64,000 nt of DNA from Blastobasis lacticolella (taxonomy: Eukaryota > Arthropoda > Insecta > Lepidoptera > Blastobasidae): contig LR990043.1 in the NCBI GenBank assembly GCA_905147135.1, positions 7,227,057 to 7,291,056 on the forward strand, in the 5' to 3' direction. The first letter of the stretch is position 1, and each line of letters starts with the position of its first letter. Under the pieces are notes generated by a model that was not told the origin of the DNA, searched no databases, and saw nothing but the letters and a program-made list of their open reading frames with translations. The translations under genes and the position numbers were made by a program. This document shows positions 36,955 through 48,638 of this stretch, piece by piece.

Positions 36955-39900
36955 TAATTAGGTCCTTACGACTAACAGCCTCCCTTCCCTATGCACATAT
37001 CCATGGTTCCAGCAGCGTTACCACTTTGGATAGCCAGAGTTGTCTGCTGGCCCAAAAAGTGCCCGACCGTAGGTCCTTAGGAACGATCCTTAGGCGTTGT
37101 CCTAATTGGCAGCGGTCATGCGACCATGGACCGTGGTAACAAAAGGCTGCCCCGCCATCTTACGAAAAATCCCAGATTGCTCTACCTTGCCGGTTGGCGA
37201 CCGGATGGGAGGGCCAGGTAGCCAATCTGGGGGGGTTCGGGCGTCCCCGCGGTCTCCGCGTCAGGCACCTTCCCGTGCGGCAATGGTGAGCATGCTAGCT
37301 GGTTGGCGGAGCGTCACCTCGTCCAACTTCCGTCCTCCTAACCCATCCTTTTCACTCAAAATATGAAGCACAAAAAACAAAGGAGAAACGATACACAGCG
37401 GCTGCACGCCCTCCCACTCAAAGTGCACCTCACGAACATTCGAGGCCTGCACTCCAATCTCGATGCAGTCCACCATCACCTTGAGACTGAAAAACCGCAG
37501 CTGCTGTTCCTCACTGAGACGCAGATCAGATGTCCAGCTGACGCAGCGTACCTCAGCTACCCAGGGTATACTCTCGAGCATAGGTTCGTACCTCGTGCCG
37601 GAGTCTGTGTGTACGCTCGCGATGACATCTGTACTCGGCGTCTCAGGAGCTTTGAGGGGTCTGATTTCTCCATTTTGTGGCTTTTGGTGGATACAGGTCA
37701 TGTGCAAATCCTGTATGCCTGCGTATATCGCTCGCACAGCGGGGATCAGGAGACAACTCGTTTTTGTGGCCATCTCATTGAAGTGGCGGATGAAGCGAGG
37801 GAACGTTACCCCGGGGCGCAGTTAGTTATCCTGGGAGATTTCAATGCCCACCACCAAGATTGGCTTTTTCCATACCAGGTGACTAATCATGCTGGGAGAG
37901 AGGTACGTAAACTAGCTCTGTCGCTAGATCTCACCCAGTTAGTAAGCTGTGCCACGAGGGTACCTGATGTCGACTCTCATACCGCTAATTGCTTAGACCT
38001 TCTGTTGACAACTGATCCAGACAGACACTCAGTTTTGGTTTCTGCACCACTGGGTACATCCGACCACTGTCTGGTGAAATCTGTATCAGTCTATTCCCCG
38101 CCGGAGCAAGCCCTTTGCCACCCCCGGCGAGTGTGGCGATACAAGTCAGCAGATTGGGATGAGATGCGTCACTTCTTTTCGTCCTATCCTTGGCGGGAGG
38201 CATGCTTCTCTTCGGGCGACCCGTCGAATTGTGCTGAAGCCGTTACCGCGGTCATACGGCAGGGTATGGAGTATTATATTCCGTATTCTGATGTAGCGAT
38301 GAACGGCAAGTCTCGTCCATGGTTCAGTGCTGGGTGCCGTCGCGCTGAAGCGCTGAAGCAGGCGGCATACTCTGCCTGGGCTGAGGCTCGAGCTCATAAG
38401 TCTCCGGATACTTGCAAATTGAAGAGAGCCTTTAACCTTGCCGCCAAGTCTAGCAAAAGGACGCTACGCAGGGCTCGATTCGACCACATAAGCCGGATTG
38501 GCGCCAAACTGGCCTCTTACCCTCCTGGGAGTAAGGCGTTTTGGTCTTTGGCAAAAGCGGTTGAATCCAATTTTAGCCAATCCTCGTTACCACCGTTGCT
38601 GAAGCCAGACGGAACATTGGCACATGCTGCGGAGGAAAAAGCGAATTTACTTGCTTCTCATTTCGCGGAGAGTTCGCGTTTAGATACTGCAGGAAAAACT
38701 CCACCCGTCTCACCCCGCGCTGACTGCACTATGGCAGACGTGCGAATACATCAAAAAGAGATTTTAAAAATCCTGCAGAGTCTGGACGTGGACAAGGCTA
38801 GTGGACCTGATGGTATACCAGCGACGGTCTTGCGTAGATGTGCCCCTGAGTTGTCTCCTATTCTCACACGCCTGTTTCGTCTCTCACTAAAGACTGGTAT
38901 TGTACCTAGGTCGTGGAAGCTTGCCAATGTGCAGCCCGTGCCTAAGAAGGGCAGCCGCGCAGACCCTGCCAACTACCGCCCTATTTCAGTCACCTCCATT
39001 CTCTGTAAGATTATGGAGCGTGCACTGAACAACAAACTCCTTGCGCATCTCGAAGGTAACGATCTCCTCAGCGATTACCAGTACGGATTCCGCCGTGGTC
39101 GGTCGACTGGGGACCTTCTGGTGTATGCCATTCATATATGGAGTGAGGCCATTGAGAAGCATGGCGAGGCCCTTGCTGTGTCGCTCGATATCTCCAAGGC
39201 CTTTGATAGGGTTTGGCACGCAGCCCTACTAAGCAAGCTTCCCTCATTTGGCATTCCTGTTGGCTTTTGCAACTGGATTTCGGACTTTCTGAGTGGACGT
39301 TCAATCCGGGTAGTTCTCGATGGTTACTCGTCTGATCTTCAGGCTATCGACGCGGGAGTTCCTCAGGGGTCGGTTCTGTCCGCGACTCTTTTCTTGCTGC
39401 ATATCAACGATCTTCTAGTACCCGGTACCCTTGGGTACGCTGACGACAGCACAGTAACGGAAAGATATCTGTCAGAGGCAAAAGCTAACAGGGACGACAT
39501 TCAGTCTTGTCGAGAGGCCATGGTTAGGCGTTTGAACGAAGCTCTCAAGGCAGTTTCCGACTGGGGCGAAGCCAATCTAGTGGCGTTCAACGCTACCAAA
39601 ACACAGGCGTGTTTGTTTTCCGCCAAACGGAGTCTATTCCATCTAACTCCGGCTTTCCGGGATGTAGCTGTGGAAATTACCGACAATTTACAGCTCCTTG
39701 GTGTTGAGCTATCAACCAATCTTAACTTTGGACAGTACATCGAATCCAAAGCCAAGACTGCAGCCAAGAAACTTGGTATCCTCTCGAAGGTCAGGCGGTA
39801 CTTCACTTCAAAGCAGTTGCTTCAATTATATCAAGCACAAGTTCGTTCATGCATGGAGTACTGCTGCCATCTCTGGGATGGATCAGCCAAATACCAACTG

Positions 39901-40370
39901 GCCGCTTTGGATTCGGTGGAAAAACGTGCAAAGAAGATAATTTGTGATCCGCAATTAATTGAGGCTAAGCTGCAGAGCCTCGAGCATCGGCGTAGGGTTG
40001 CGTGTCTATCGGTATTCTATAGGTTGCATTTCGGAGAGTGTGCGAAACAGTTGCACGACCTCATTCCGCCGGCCCCTTTCCGCCATCGGGAAACGCGATC
40101 CGGGCGAGCGCTTCATCCTTATGTCGTGGATCTTCCAGCTGCCCGCACGAGCCGCTTTGGTTCAACCTTTATAATGCGAACGGCTAAGGAATGGAACGCG
40201 TTGCCTGCGAGTGTGTTCCCTGATCACTATAATCTGGACGCCTTCAAGGCTAGAGTGAATAGGCTGTTCCTAGACAGGCATGCTCCATCTTCGACCGCAT
40301 CGTCACTTACCACCAGGTGAGATAGCGGTCAAATGCCTGGATAGTCTAAAATTAAAAAAAAAAAAAAACA
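36955..40370 (+). mobile_element. Apparently full-length non-LTR retrotransposon
   Basis: A GC-richer 5' leader of about 400 bases (the left boundary is my estimate) precedes one long ORF at 37363-40320, followed by a 30-base 3' UTR and a run of A's at about 40353-40368. There is no gag-like first ORF. The single ORF with endonuclease and reverse transcriptase, and the poly-A tail, fit a Jockey- or RTE-like LINE. It sits between the TTLL3 pair and ARGLU1. No target-site duplication was established. Confidence 0.8.
37363..40320 (+). CDS. LINE endonuclease/reverse transcriptase polyprotein
   Basis: 985 aa without stops. Residues about 20-240 form an AP-type endonuclease: [30 protein letters not shown] (D159) and TSDHCLV (SDH near residue 233), the residues that nick target DNA. 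Residues about 450-740 form a reverse transcriptase: [52 protein letters not shown] and the catalytic YADD at residues 692-695. The C-terminal third has the [11 protein letters not shown] and [11 protein letters not shown] motifs of Jockey-type polymerases. All key residues are present, so it could be active or only recently silenced. GC content is well above the flanking DNA, as usual for LINE ORFs. The clade (Jockey versus RTE-like) is not settled from sequence alone. Confidence 0.9.
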   Translation: MKHKKQRRNDTQRLHALPLKVHLTNIRGLHSNLDAVHHHLETEKPQLLFLTETQIRCPADAAYLSYPGYTLEHRFVPRAGVCVYARDDICTRRLRSFEGSDFSILWLLVDTGHVQILYACVYRSHSGDQETTRFCGHLIEVADEARERYPGAQLVILGDFNAHHQDWLFPYQVTNHAGREVRKLALSLDLTQLVSCATRVPDVDSHTANCLDLLLTTDPDRHSVLVSAPLGTSDHCLVKSVSVYSPPEQALCHPRRVWRYKSADWDEMRHFFSSYPWREACFSSGDPSNCAEAVTAVIRQGMEYYIPYSDVAMNGKSRPWFSAGCRRAEALKQAAYSAWAEARAHKSPDTCKLKRAFNLAAKSSKRTLRRARFDHISRIGAKLASYPPGSKAFWSLAKAVESNFSQSSLPPLLKPDGTLAHAAEEKANLLASHFAESSRLDTAGKTPPVSPRADCTMADVRIHQKEILKILQSLDVDKASGPDGIPATVLRRCAPELSPILTRLFRLSLKTGIVPRSWKLANVQPVPKKGSRADPANYRPISVTSILCKIMERALNNKLLAHLEGNDLLSDYQYGFRRGRSTGDLLVYAIHIWSEAIEKHGEALAVSLDISKAFDRVWHAALLSKLPSFGIPVGFCNWISDFLSGRSIRVVLDGYSSDLQAIDAGVPQGSVLSATLFLLHINDLLVPGTLGYADDSTVTERYLSEAKANRDDIQSCREAMVRRLNEALKAVSDWGEANLVAFNATKTQACLFSAKRSLFHLTPAFRDVAVEITDNLQLLGVELSTNLNFGQYIESKAKTAAKKLGILSKVRRYFTSKQLLQLYQAQVRSCMEYCCHLWDGSAKYQLAALDSVEKRAKKIICDPQLIEAKLQSLEHRRRVACLSVFYRLHFGECAKQLHDLIPPAPFRHRETRSGRALHPYVVDLPAARTSRFGSTFIMRTAKEWNALPASVFPDHYNLDAFKARVNRLFLDRHAPSSTASSLTTR

Positions 40371-41660
40371 AAAATTAACGTGTAACTTAAATTGAAGAAA
40401 TTAATTAAATACAGAAATTATAATATTTTCGCGTTAAATCGCGAAAATCTCATTAAAATCGATTACTAGTATATATGACTGATTTGTGACGTCGTATACA
40501 GAAAATAATGGGTTTGGGGTGAATCGATTTGCTTGCTAGCGAATGTATAAATAGGTACGCAATTGTGCTGTCAAAATAACTTAAGCTGATTTTCTTTGCT
40601 GACTAGATAATTTAAAAAAGACTGTTTAATTATTTGCAGTCTCATTCACGGTCACGTTGACTGAATGAGATTTCATAAGTTTAATATGTAATAAATAATC
40701 TGTGAATAAGTAGGTACCCATATGTATTATACAACTTAATTATTCCATAAAATAAAGCAGGATGCAAGACCGATCACCTAGATTAAGCAACGTTTGTAGC
40801 GTCCGGGAACTGGATTGGAGAGCGTTTCGTACTTTGAGGCTAGTCAAACTTCAGCACCGCAACGAACGAACTGCCAGTTGTTAGGTGTGCCAAATGCAAA
40901 AGGTGAAGCGAGATTGACCAAGGACTACCCGCTGGGGACCGGAGCCTGATTGAACAGTCTCGAGAGACGTAGAGCATCCCGTGTCGGTATATTACTATGA
41001 AGTAAAATATTTATAAAACATTTTTTAGTCGATCTGTAGGTCCCGAACGGATGGTTGGATGATTTTTTTATTTGAAAGCTCATTTAATTGAGATTATACC
41101 TATTTAATCGAAATCGGTTCAGCAGTGAAGAAGATGTTTGAATATGAGTAATAGTGAAAATTATGTTTCCTAGGCATAGTACATCTTTGACCTGCGATAT
41201 CTCGTAAGGCATACCGCTTTCGATATTTTTGAACATAGTGATCGATAGATAGTAAAGTTTTCTATTAATTGGCAAAGATCGATAGGTATTTTGCTACGCT
41301 ATACTACAGTAAGTGAATAAAACAAACCATAAAAAAGAGTACATATATAATCAGCTTTACCTTCACTTCATAAATTCCCGCTAGAAACACCCGCCCCATC
41401 TTTGATTCCGAGAGACTAGAGGCGCGCAGTTGAGTTTAATCAATCAATCAATCATGAGCGAGGCGAGTAAGAAGCGAGCAGCTCAAGCCTGAAGCATAGA
41501 GGATTTTATCATCTGTGGTCTGTCAATCAAGTTATACTTTTTCTATCTAGTTTATGATCGGGCTTGCTATCTGTCTTCTGTCATACAAATGCATGGGTGT
41601 TGGGTATTTTTCTAATCATTCTGTTGGGAATTGCTTTGTAAACTCCTCATAAATTTAGTA
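40371..41660. other. Intergenic, upstream of ARGLU1
   Basis: No gene recognised. Near the right end is a 12-codon upstream frame (ATG at about 41454, MSEASKKRAAQA) after a CAATCAATCAATCA run; it could lie in the ARGLU1 5' UTR. Confidence 0.4.
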
Positions 41661-43601
41661 ATGGGTCGTTCAAGATCCCGCAGCAAATCTCCAAGACGGC
41701 ACCACAAGAGTAGTAAACATTCTAGGAAAAAGAGCCGTTCCAAGGATAGATCCTCTTCACGTAGCAGAAACTCCAAACACGCCGAAAAATCTAGGGAACG
41801 AAACTCGAAATCCAGGTAAACACATACTATGTAACATCCGAAACCGGTTTATTACAAATGTATGTAATTTACACTAATAGTGGTACTTGAATTATTTATC
41901 TACAGGAAAAGGTCTCATTCGGTTTCTTCGTCCAGTAGTAGCAATGGATCATATGAAGGCAGTAAAAGACATAGAAAGAAGTCGAAGGGACGAAGCAAAA
42001 TGGATGAAGTTGATCGTCTTGCCGAATTGGAAAGACAGAGGCGTATCCGAGAAGCCGAACAAAAGGTATTAATAGTGAATATATGTTTTACCTTGATAAA
42101 ATTGTGCGTTAACACTCCTAATTGAATGTTAATTTCAGGTTGTAGAAGAAGAAGCAGCAAAAAGGATAGAACTTTTAGTAAAGAAGAGGGTCGAAGAGGA
42201 ATTAGAAAAACGCAAAGATGAAATAGAACAAGAAGTGGCTAAAAGAGTTGAAGAGGCAAAACAGAAGATGGAGAAAGAAATGATGGAGGAACTGGAACGC
42301 CAGCGTGAACAGCAACGGCAAGAGGAGCTAGCCCGACAGGTAACTGCTCACCCTGCCCACCAGTCATGTGTAAAGGCAATCCAATTGCCATTGCTCTTGC
42401 ACATGGCACAACTGAAGCAAAGACTATCATTGTATTTGCAGCCTATAAACACCTATTGTGTGTAATTTATTTCTCAATCAACTTCAATTTCTTAGATAAA
42501 CTAATAGTTGTATTTCAATCATATCTGTTAAAGGTGCAGTCAGGTGTATTGCGAGTGCTTACAAGAATTGTTCTAAAACTATTTTTAACATCACTCAGTA
42601 AGAGTGATAATCTCTCTTTAACTCGACATCAACATTTTTGTAATAACATGCATGTCTTATGCACTTGCTAGGCAATACCTTGCCAAAATGTCATGTAAGA
42701 CTGCCAAAAACAACCAGCTAGCATTTTAAAATTGTTCACTTGACTGTCCTTGGCAGTCACGTAGTCTATAAGTCAGGTCAGAAGACTGATCAAGAGCCTG
42801 AAGCCGTAAGAGTTTAATGAAGACGCAGCATGAGGATCGACTCGTGAGTGCTGAAGGTATTTTTTAAATATATTTTTTGTAAAACTATGTTTGAACGTGA
42901 GCAAGCACATAGTCACCTGCTTTAGGAGTTTGTTACTGAATTCTTCAAGGATAAGTCTGTTGGACTTACTGGTTATGTGCCGTACCTACTGATCTATATT
43001 ACTGATTATGTGCTGTACCTCTCAGTAAAGGCACTGAATTACATGTTCTATTGGGATATTGTATTTAAAACTGTGTTATTTAAATTATATACCACCTACA
43101 TACATTCTTAGATTTGAATCCATAAATTGGTAAAATGTATTAAAATAATAGTAGAAAGATGCGAGTTCTGGGCATTACTTTTTTGTACATATATTGTCCT
43201 GAAACAGATTTTAATATAGATTTTTTATTAAACAGGAGGAAGAAGCTCGTAAAAGGAAAGAATTGGAGGAAATCATGGCAGAAAATAATAAAAAAATAGA
43301 GGAGGCTCAGCGCAAATTGGTAATTGTTAATGCATTATTTTTATTGACAGTTAAGATTATTTTCTACATTAAGTATTTACTTACTAAAATTACAGAGACC
43401 CCAAACACTTCTGATATGATTAAATGGTTACTTTTTCAGGCTGAGGAAAGATTAGCAATGATAGAAGAACAAAGAAAAATGGACGAAGAAAGACAGAAGC
43501 TTAAAAAGGAACAAGAAAAAAGAGTAAAAGAAGAACAAAAGAAAATATTAGGCAAAAACAATTCAAGGCCTAAGCTTTCATTTTCTTTAAAACAACTTTG
43601 A
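41661..43601 (+). CDS. ARGLU1: Arginine and glutamate-rich protein 1 homologue
   Basis: Five exons (41661-41815, 41906-42065, 42139-42339, 43236-43319, 43440-43601) join in phase to 253 aa. The N-terminal third is an RS-type domain starting [13 protein letters not shown]. The rest is a long Glu/Arg-rich coiled coil containing [34 protein letters not shown] and the C-terminal signature [20 protein letters not shown], which closely matches vertebrate ARGLU1. The animal protein is nuclear and acts as a splicing modulator and transcription cofactor. The start is the only ATG ahead of the RS domain. Introns 1, 2 and 4 are short (73-120 bases); intron 3 is 896 bases, and exon 3 reads open into it for 42 codons, to a stop at 42463-42465. 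Confidence 0.92.
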
Positions 43602-43796
43602 TAATTGATTAAGAGAGATTGGTAAATGCATTTCTTGCATCGCGAATACTATTTAATATACTTAATTATGCTTAAAATAATTTTCATAAACAAGCTCATA
43701 CACTGTTAAAGTTTTAGTTGAAAATATGTACTTCTAATTCATAACTAAAGTTTCAAAAAATATATTCAATTAATAGCAGTTACACATACTTACTTA

Positions 43797-44020
43797 CTTA
43801 CTACTTACTGCGCTGGCTCAGCGACCCAAAGTGGATCTTGGCCTCCGACACCAGAGACCGCCACCTCTCCCTATCCTGCGCCATCTCCTGCCAATCGAGG
43901 ATTCCTAGTGCGTGCAGGTCTTTCAGGACTTCATCCCTCCAGCGATATCTGGGTCGCCCGACCGGTCGACGTCCGCTCGGCCGACCCACATATGCTCCCC
44001 TACCCTACCCTATAACCTAC
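43797..44020 (-). mobile_element. LINE 3' end with TAAG tail
   Basis: On the minus strand the frame reads GRRPVGRPRYRWRDEVLKDL, then LDWQEMAQDRERWRSLV and HFGSLSQRSK, the standard last residues of a family of lepidopteran LINE polymerases. After the stop comes a tail of GTAAG repeats. Only the last ~60 codons remain. The upstream flank is the C-rich repeat CCCCTACCCTACCC. Confidence 0.7.
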
Positions 44021-47000
44021 TTGTTACGAAACCGAACCAGAGCAGTTACACATACTAAACTTTATTTACAAAATGGTAGTTCATGCCATAAATTCCTATG
44101 TTATTATCAGTGGGTTAGCCATATGCTAGTCACTTGACAGTATAAATTTTTATTTTTAACATGATTTACTTATTTTAATTGATGTCTTGTAAACTAGACA
44201 GTTCTCTAAGAGGAGTAAGTAAGGCAAGCTACTGACTTTATGAATTTAAATTTTATATTTTTGCTTATTTTATCATAGATATGAGTAATGCCTTCGGTAT
44301 CGTGTATAAGTACCTACAGTATATTAGAACAAAAAACCAAATCTTTAATCAATAATATTGATTAATGACCATCAGTGTTTTCGTCAAATTAAATCAAAAT
44401 GTTTGCAAGACTGCAGAATAGCCGACATTCAAAGTACATAGCATAAAATGTAATTATAAGGTTCTGTGTATATATGTTTTGTGTAATTTAGTGTATTTTA
44501 GAGCCTTTTCTTAAGAGACTTAGATTTTGTATCTGTTCAGTTGTAGAATCCAAGAATTATTTCTGACCAGAAGGTTCACAATTTTGTATCTGTTCAGTTG
44601 TAGAATCCAAGAATTATTTCTGACCAGAAGGTTCACACTACTCACAATAGCTGTAATCATGTGGTAGATTGTCTCTAAAATATTTGTAAGTTGTTGGGTG
44701 AGTAAAATTTCTCATCTGTTTGTCATTAATTTAGTGCTCTCAGGAAATCCTTTAAATACAACATTCTCATCAAACTTGATTCACCTACCTACAACAGACT
44801 TGTACGTGGCAGATTACATTGGCTGTAGTACTGTACCAGGCAGTAAATATCCTACAAGTAATAGGATTTCTTTAATAAGGGCTGGGTGTGTGGACAAGTT
44901 TGGGACAGCTTGCTTGAGAAAGCAAATTGTTATACCAGCATAGGTTTAAAACTGACTAAACACCCCATACGACACGGCGATGATTACAGTGTACCTAATA
45001 TTCGACATTTTCATTTCATTTATTTAGTTTGTATGACCTAATGGTCTTGGTCACACTTCAGAAGAAAGTTATAGGCAAAAAGGCAGTTATTAACTCTCTT
45101 ATACTCTTATTCTTCAGTAATAATAATGGTGTTCACTTTGTGAAAAAGTATAAGTAGGTAATGTGCAAATTTGTAATGTGTCATTTTTTAAACTTGGACT
45201 ATGAGCTGAAAAAATTAAGTAAACGATGGATCACGTAATAATAATACATTCACTCATTTATTTGATTAGTATTAAAATATCAGATTTTCAAAATACTCTG
45301 GTCAGGTCATTCAAAATGTTCATATTTTCTTTAGCACATGGCATACTTTAATTTCATTTAATAAAGTCGTTTTTTAATAGAACCATATGTCTTTTTATGC
45401 TATTCTCTCTCTGCCTCTGTTCATTATGACATGCGCTGAGTGGATGTCCGTAATATGTGAAATATAATTATATAGTTATCAGATAATGATTTGTTTGGTA
45501 AGGGGCTCTGTTGGGCCTTCATCAGGCAGGACTCCAGTGAGCACTTTCAATACAGCGGTGTCATTATGAGCGGATCGCGAAATCGCAAAAAGGAGGAGGG
45601 TAGGAAAGTAGGAAGGAAGCACACAGTGACACGCCACCAATGGCCGCAGCAAACCCACCCCACGCCAGTCACGACCGGACCGTGCCCGGCAATGCCAGGC
45701 AGAGCCGGACCGCGCTCAATATATGATATAAGAACGTCTAGTCAAATTAAGAAAAACCACCTAAAACTACAGCAAGAGTAAACCAGTCCACCAAGGCAGC
45801 ACCCGTTCACGAGTATAACGCAGGGCTCAGCCGTCGTTCAATTCAACCATATTTGAAGGAAAAGAGCGACCCAGCCCCCACGCCACCGCCAGACAGACTT
45901 TTAAGTGAGCGTGCATCACACATGCTGCATGTGATAGGTAGCTGCTCCCACCCTACTCTATCCTATCCCTAGCTTACCCCTACCGTATTCTCCCACTGCC
46001 TTAACCCTACCCTACCACTATCTTACCCCTAGCGGTAGGCAGACACCATATCGTTCCACTTGCTACGGTCCTGATAAGAATATGTCTTTGTTTAATGTGT
46101 AGATATTTGTAAAATTTGTAATATTATTGAAAAGGACTGCTATCTATTATGTTATGTATCGATTTTTACTCCCCAGGGGCGCGAACTCAAAACGAGTCGG
46201 GTGGCGATATCATTTACGATTTGAGTGTAATTTTACGATATCAATTTGAGTTAGGCGGTCAGCCTCCTGGCACAATATGCCTCCCGCGCTGTCAAACCAG
46301 AAACACACTAATTTTATTTATATAATGTGAATAACACACTAAATTATTCCACTCCCCGTTGCCCACCTGGGTGAAGACCACCGCCTTAATCTATTCTACG
46401 TCCAACAATAATGTTGGCATTGTTATGTGCCTGTCTGTAAGATAGCCAGCGCGCCTGGTACAGTATTACAGGGCAGGCGGTTCTGCATTTTTTGTTACAA
46501 GAATCATTGATGTTATTGGCGACAGTTACCGCTTATCCTCAGAGGTGAGCCGTCTGCTAGCTTGTCGCTAAGTAGGTATAATATTAGACCGTAATGTTTA
46601 CAACTTTCAGCCCGTTTTTTTTATATTACACTAGCTGGCAGTAACTCTCCCAGCGTGTGGTGTCCTGCCGTTCTTTAGTTATGCGTGAACATATTTACAT
46701 TTGGCAAATTTATTTTTATAGCATATTGATAGTACCTAGCTTAAAGCGCTTTCTTCCAGACAACCATTGGTGGAACAGGTGACTTATCATGACGTAAGTA
46801 CGTGCAAATAAAAATACAGAAAAACTTTAAATCTATTTCTGCTGTTAATTTATTACATAACAGCCGCTGAGGCGGCAGAATCCACGTTCCATCACTTCAC
46901 ACATGTCGCGATAGCGCGAACCTCTGACTGAGGCACGAACGTTCGCTGAATCCTGCTAATGTGGCAGCAGCAGATACTGATGACGTGACAGTGACGTTGA

Positions 47001-48638
47001 CAGTTTGTGTCACAAAGGGTTGCCTGCATATATCTGATGCATCACATATAGCGGGATTGGCCATTGTTTGTTCCTTGCTTTTTTAGTTTTATTTGTTAGG
47101 TAAAAGCTATCGTGCCTAAATAAATAATAAATACCTAGTTGGCATTTAACTGTAGATTTATACATATTATATCATATTATGAATTTATTTTACTCTGTAT
47201 GAGAATAAGAAGTTAAAAAGATTATTTATTACGGATTAACCAAACTGGCGTTTAACTCCATCGCTCCGGCGCTCGTCTCGACGCTCGTGTTTCGCCCCCC
47301 GCGGTTAGGCGACTACGTCATTAATGAAAGGCAGGTTTGCATGTCGCCATGTTGAAAATTGATGTTTCTAATATGCCGAAAACTGAGTTCCATTGTGATT
47401 CTTTGGAATCTGAAAATTTTGATTATGTTTTGTATTGACGACGTGAGGATTGGGCGAACTTGAGAAAAAAGATTTTTACGAGTTCGGCAAAGTGTTGATG
47501 ATGCCCCATTGCAAACGTCCATAGGCTGCGGTGACTGCTTACCATTAGGCAGACACTAAGCGTGTTTGCCACCTTTAGAGTATAAAAATTTTTGCAGTGA
47601 AGCGGACTCTTAAAAAAGCCAGGATTGACCGCTCGGATGATGTATTGTGTGTACCTAATGATTACGTTATCAAATCAAGCAATATTTATTCGTTTGGGAA
47701 AAACACTTATGAATGTCATATTAATCATATGTACAATTTAAGAAAGGGATGGTACTCGCCGCCACATCATCGAGCCGGCGCACCGATATCTAATACCGGC
47801 AATGAGCAATGCCATCTAGCGTAGGTCGCCGAATAACACCTTAAACTTTTTTTTAAATCTAAAATTTTGTTTGGCAAATAATTACATAGTGTTCTTTTGA
47901 ATATCAGGTCAGACAGTCAAACAGAAAAATCAGCTAAAAAGTTATTTTGACAACATAATTATGTTTTTGTCAACCGTAAAATAAATACACCGGCAGTAGG
48001 TAAGTACATCAAGGATTGTCAGAAAATAAGTAGATATTTGAGTTGCTTAATAATAATTACGTTTTTAAAATAATAGTTGCAATATGAAATTATTATTTTA
48101 AAAATAATATTTGTTAACTATAATCTCCTTATGGTTAGCTAATAATTTAAAATTAGCGCGGTTTCGGTTTTCAGGACATATCCGAAAATAGTTTGTCAAT
48201 TTCTTGAATAATTTAGAGAAAAGAAAAACTCTGCATAAACAGAAATTGAATGATGTTGAATTGAATTGATGAAGCCTATTGTTCCGAAAATTATTGCGTA
48301 TAAGATTAATTTTTTTAGTACATTACGTTACATTAAAAATAAACGTTTAATTTACAAATAATATTTAGGTATTATCTGTCTGGCATAATATGTATGTAAG
48401 TGTTTTTCTGGTGGTTAGAGGGATCGCCTTTAGTGGTTTTCTAGTAGGTTATGGATATCACAATTTGTGGATTCATTAAAATAAAGTTGGCAACACTTCA
48501 CGTTTTGACGTTTGTTTTGTTGTGCCGTGCGGGTGCGGTGCGAGTGCCCAATTGAACTGTATTAGAAAATCGATACATAATTATTTAATTCATGAATCTA
48601 TTTACTTTTACTGATATACGTATAAATCATTTAATATA
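44021..48638. other. Intergenic, repeats only
   Basis: Between ARGLU1 and MPDU1 I see a 57-bp tandem duplication (44524-44637) and C-rich CCTACCCTACC-type repeat (45945-46040). There are GGCGGTTACC-type repeat remnants (46500-46560, 47518-47590) and open frames at 45491-45781 and 47597-47824 that resemble repeat-derived sequence (the latter ends PPHHRAGAPISNTGNEQC). A short protein-like frame at 47350-47439 (MLKIDVSNMPKTEFHCDSLE) has no splice context. No host gene supported. Confidence 0.4.
44524..44637. repeat. Exact 57-bp tandem duplication
   Basis: Two head-to-tail copies of a 57-base unit starting ATTTTGTATCTGTTCAGTTG and ending CAGAAGGTTCACA, identical by eye, at 44524-44580 and 44581-44637. 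Non-coding, downstream of ARGLU1. Confidence 0.85.

Noticed and set aside
37261..37773. 170-aa minus-strand gene
   Set aside because: Antisense shadow of the LINE endonuclease ORF.
43801..43989. Host gene encoding GRRPVGRPRYRW
   Set aside because: This is the well-known C-terminus of lepidopteran LINE polymerases, followed by a repeat tail.
45491..45781. 96-aa gene
   Set aside because: Basic, Pro/Arg-rich frame next to C-rich repeat; resembles repeat-derived sequence I could not name, with no splice context.
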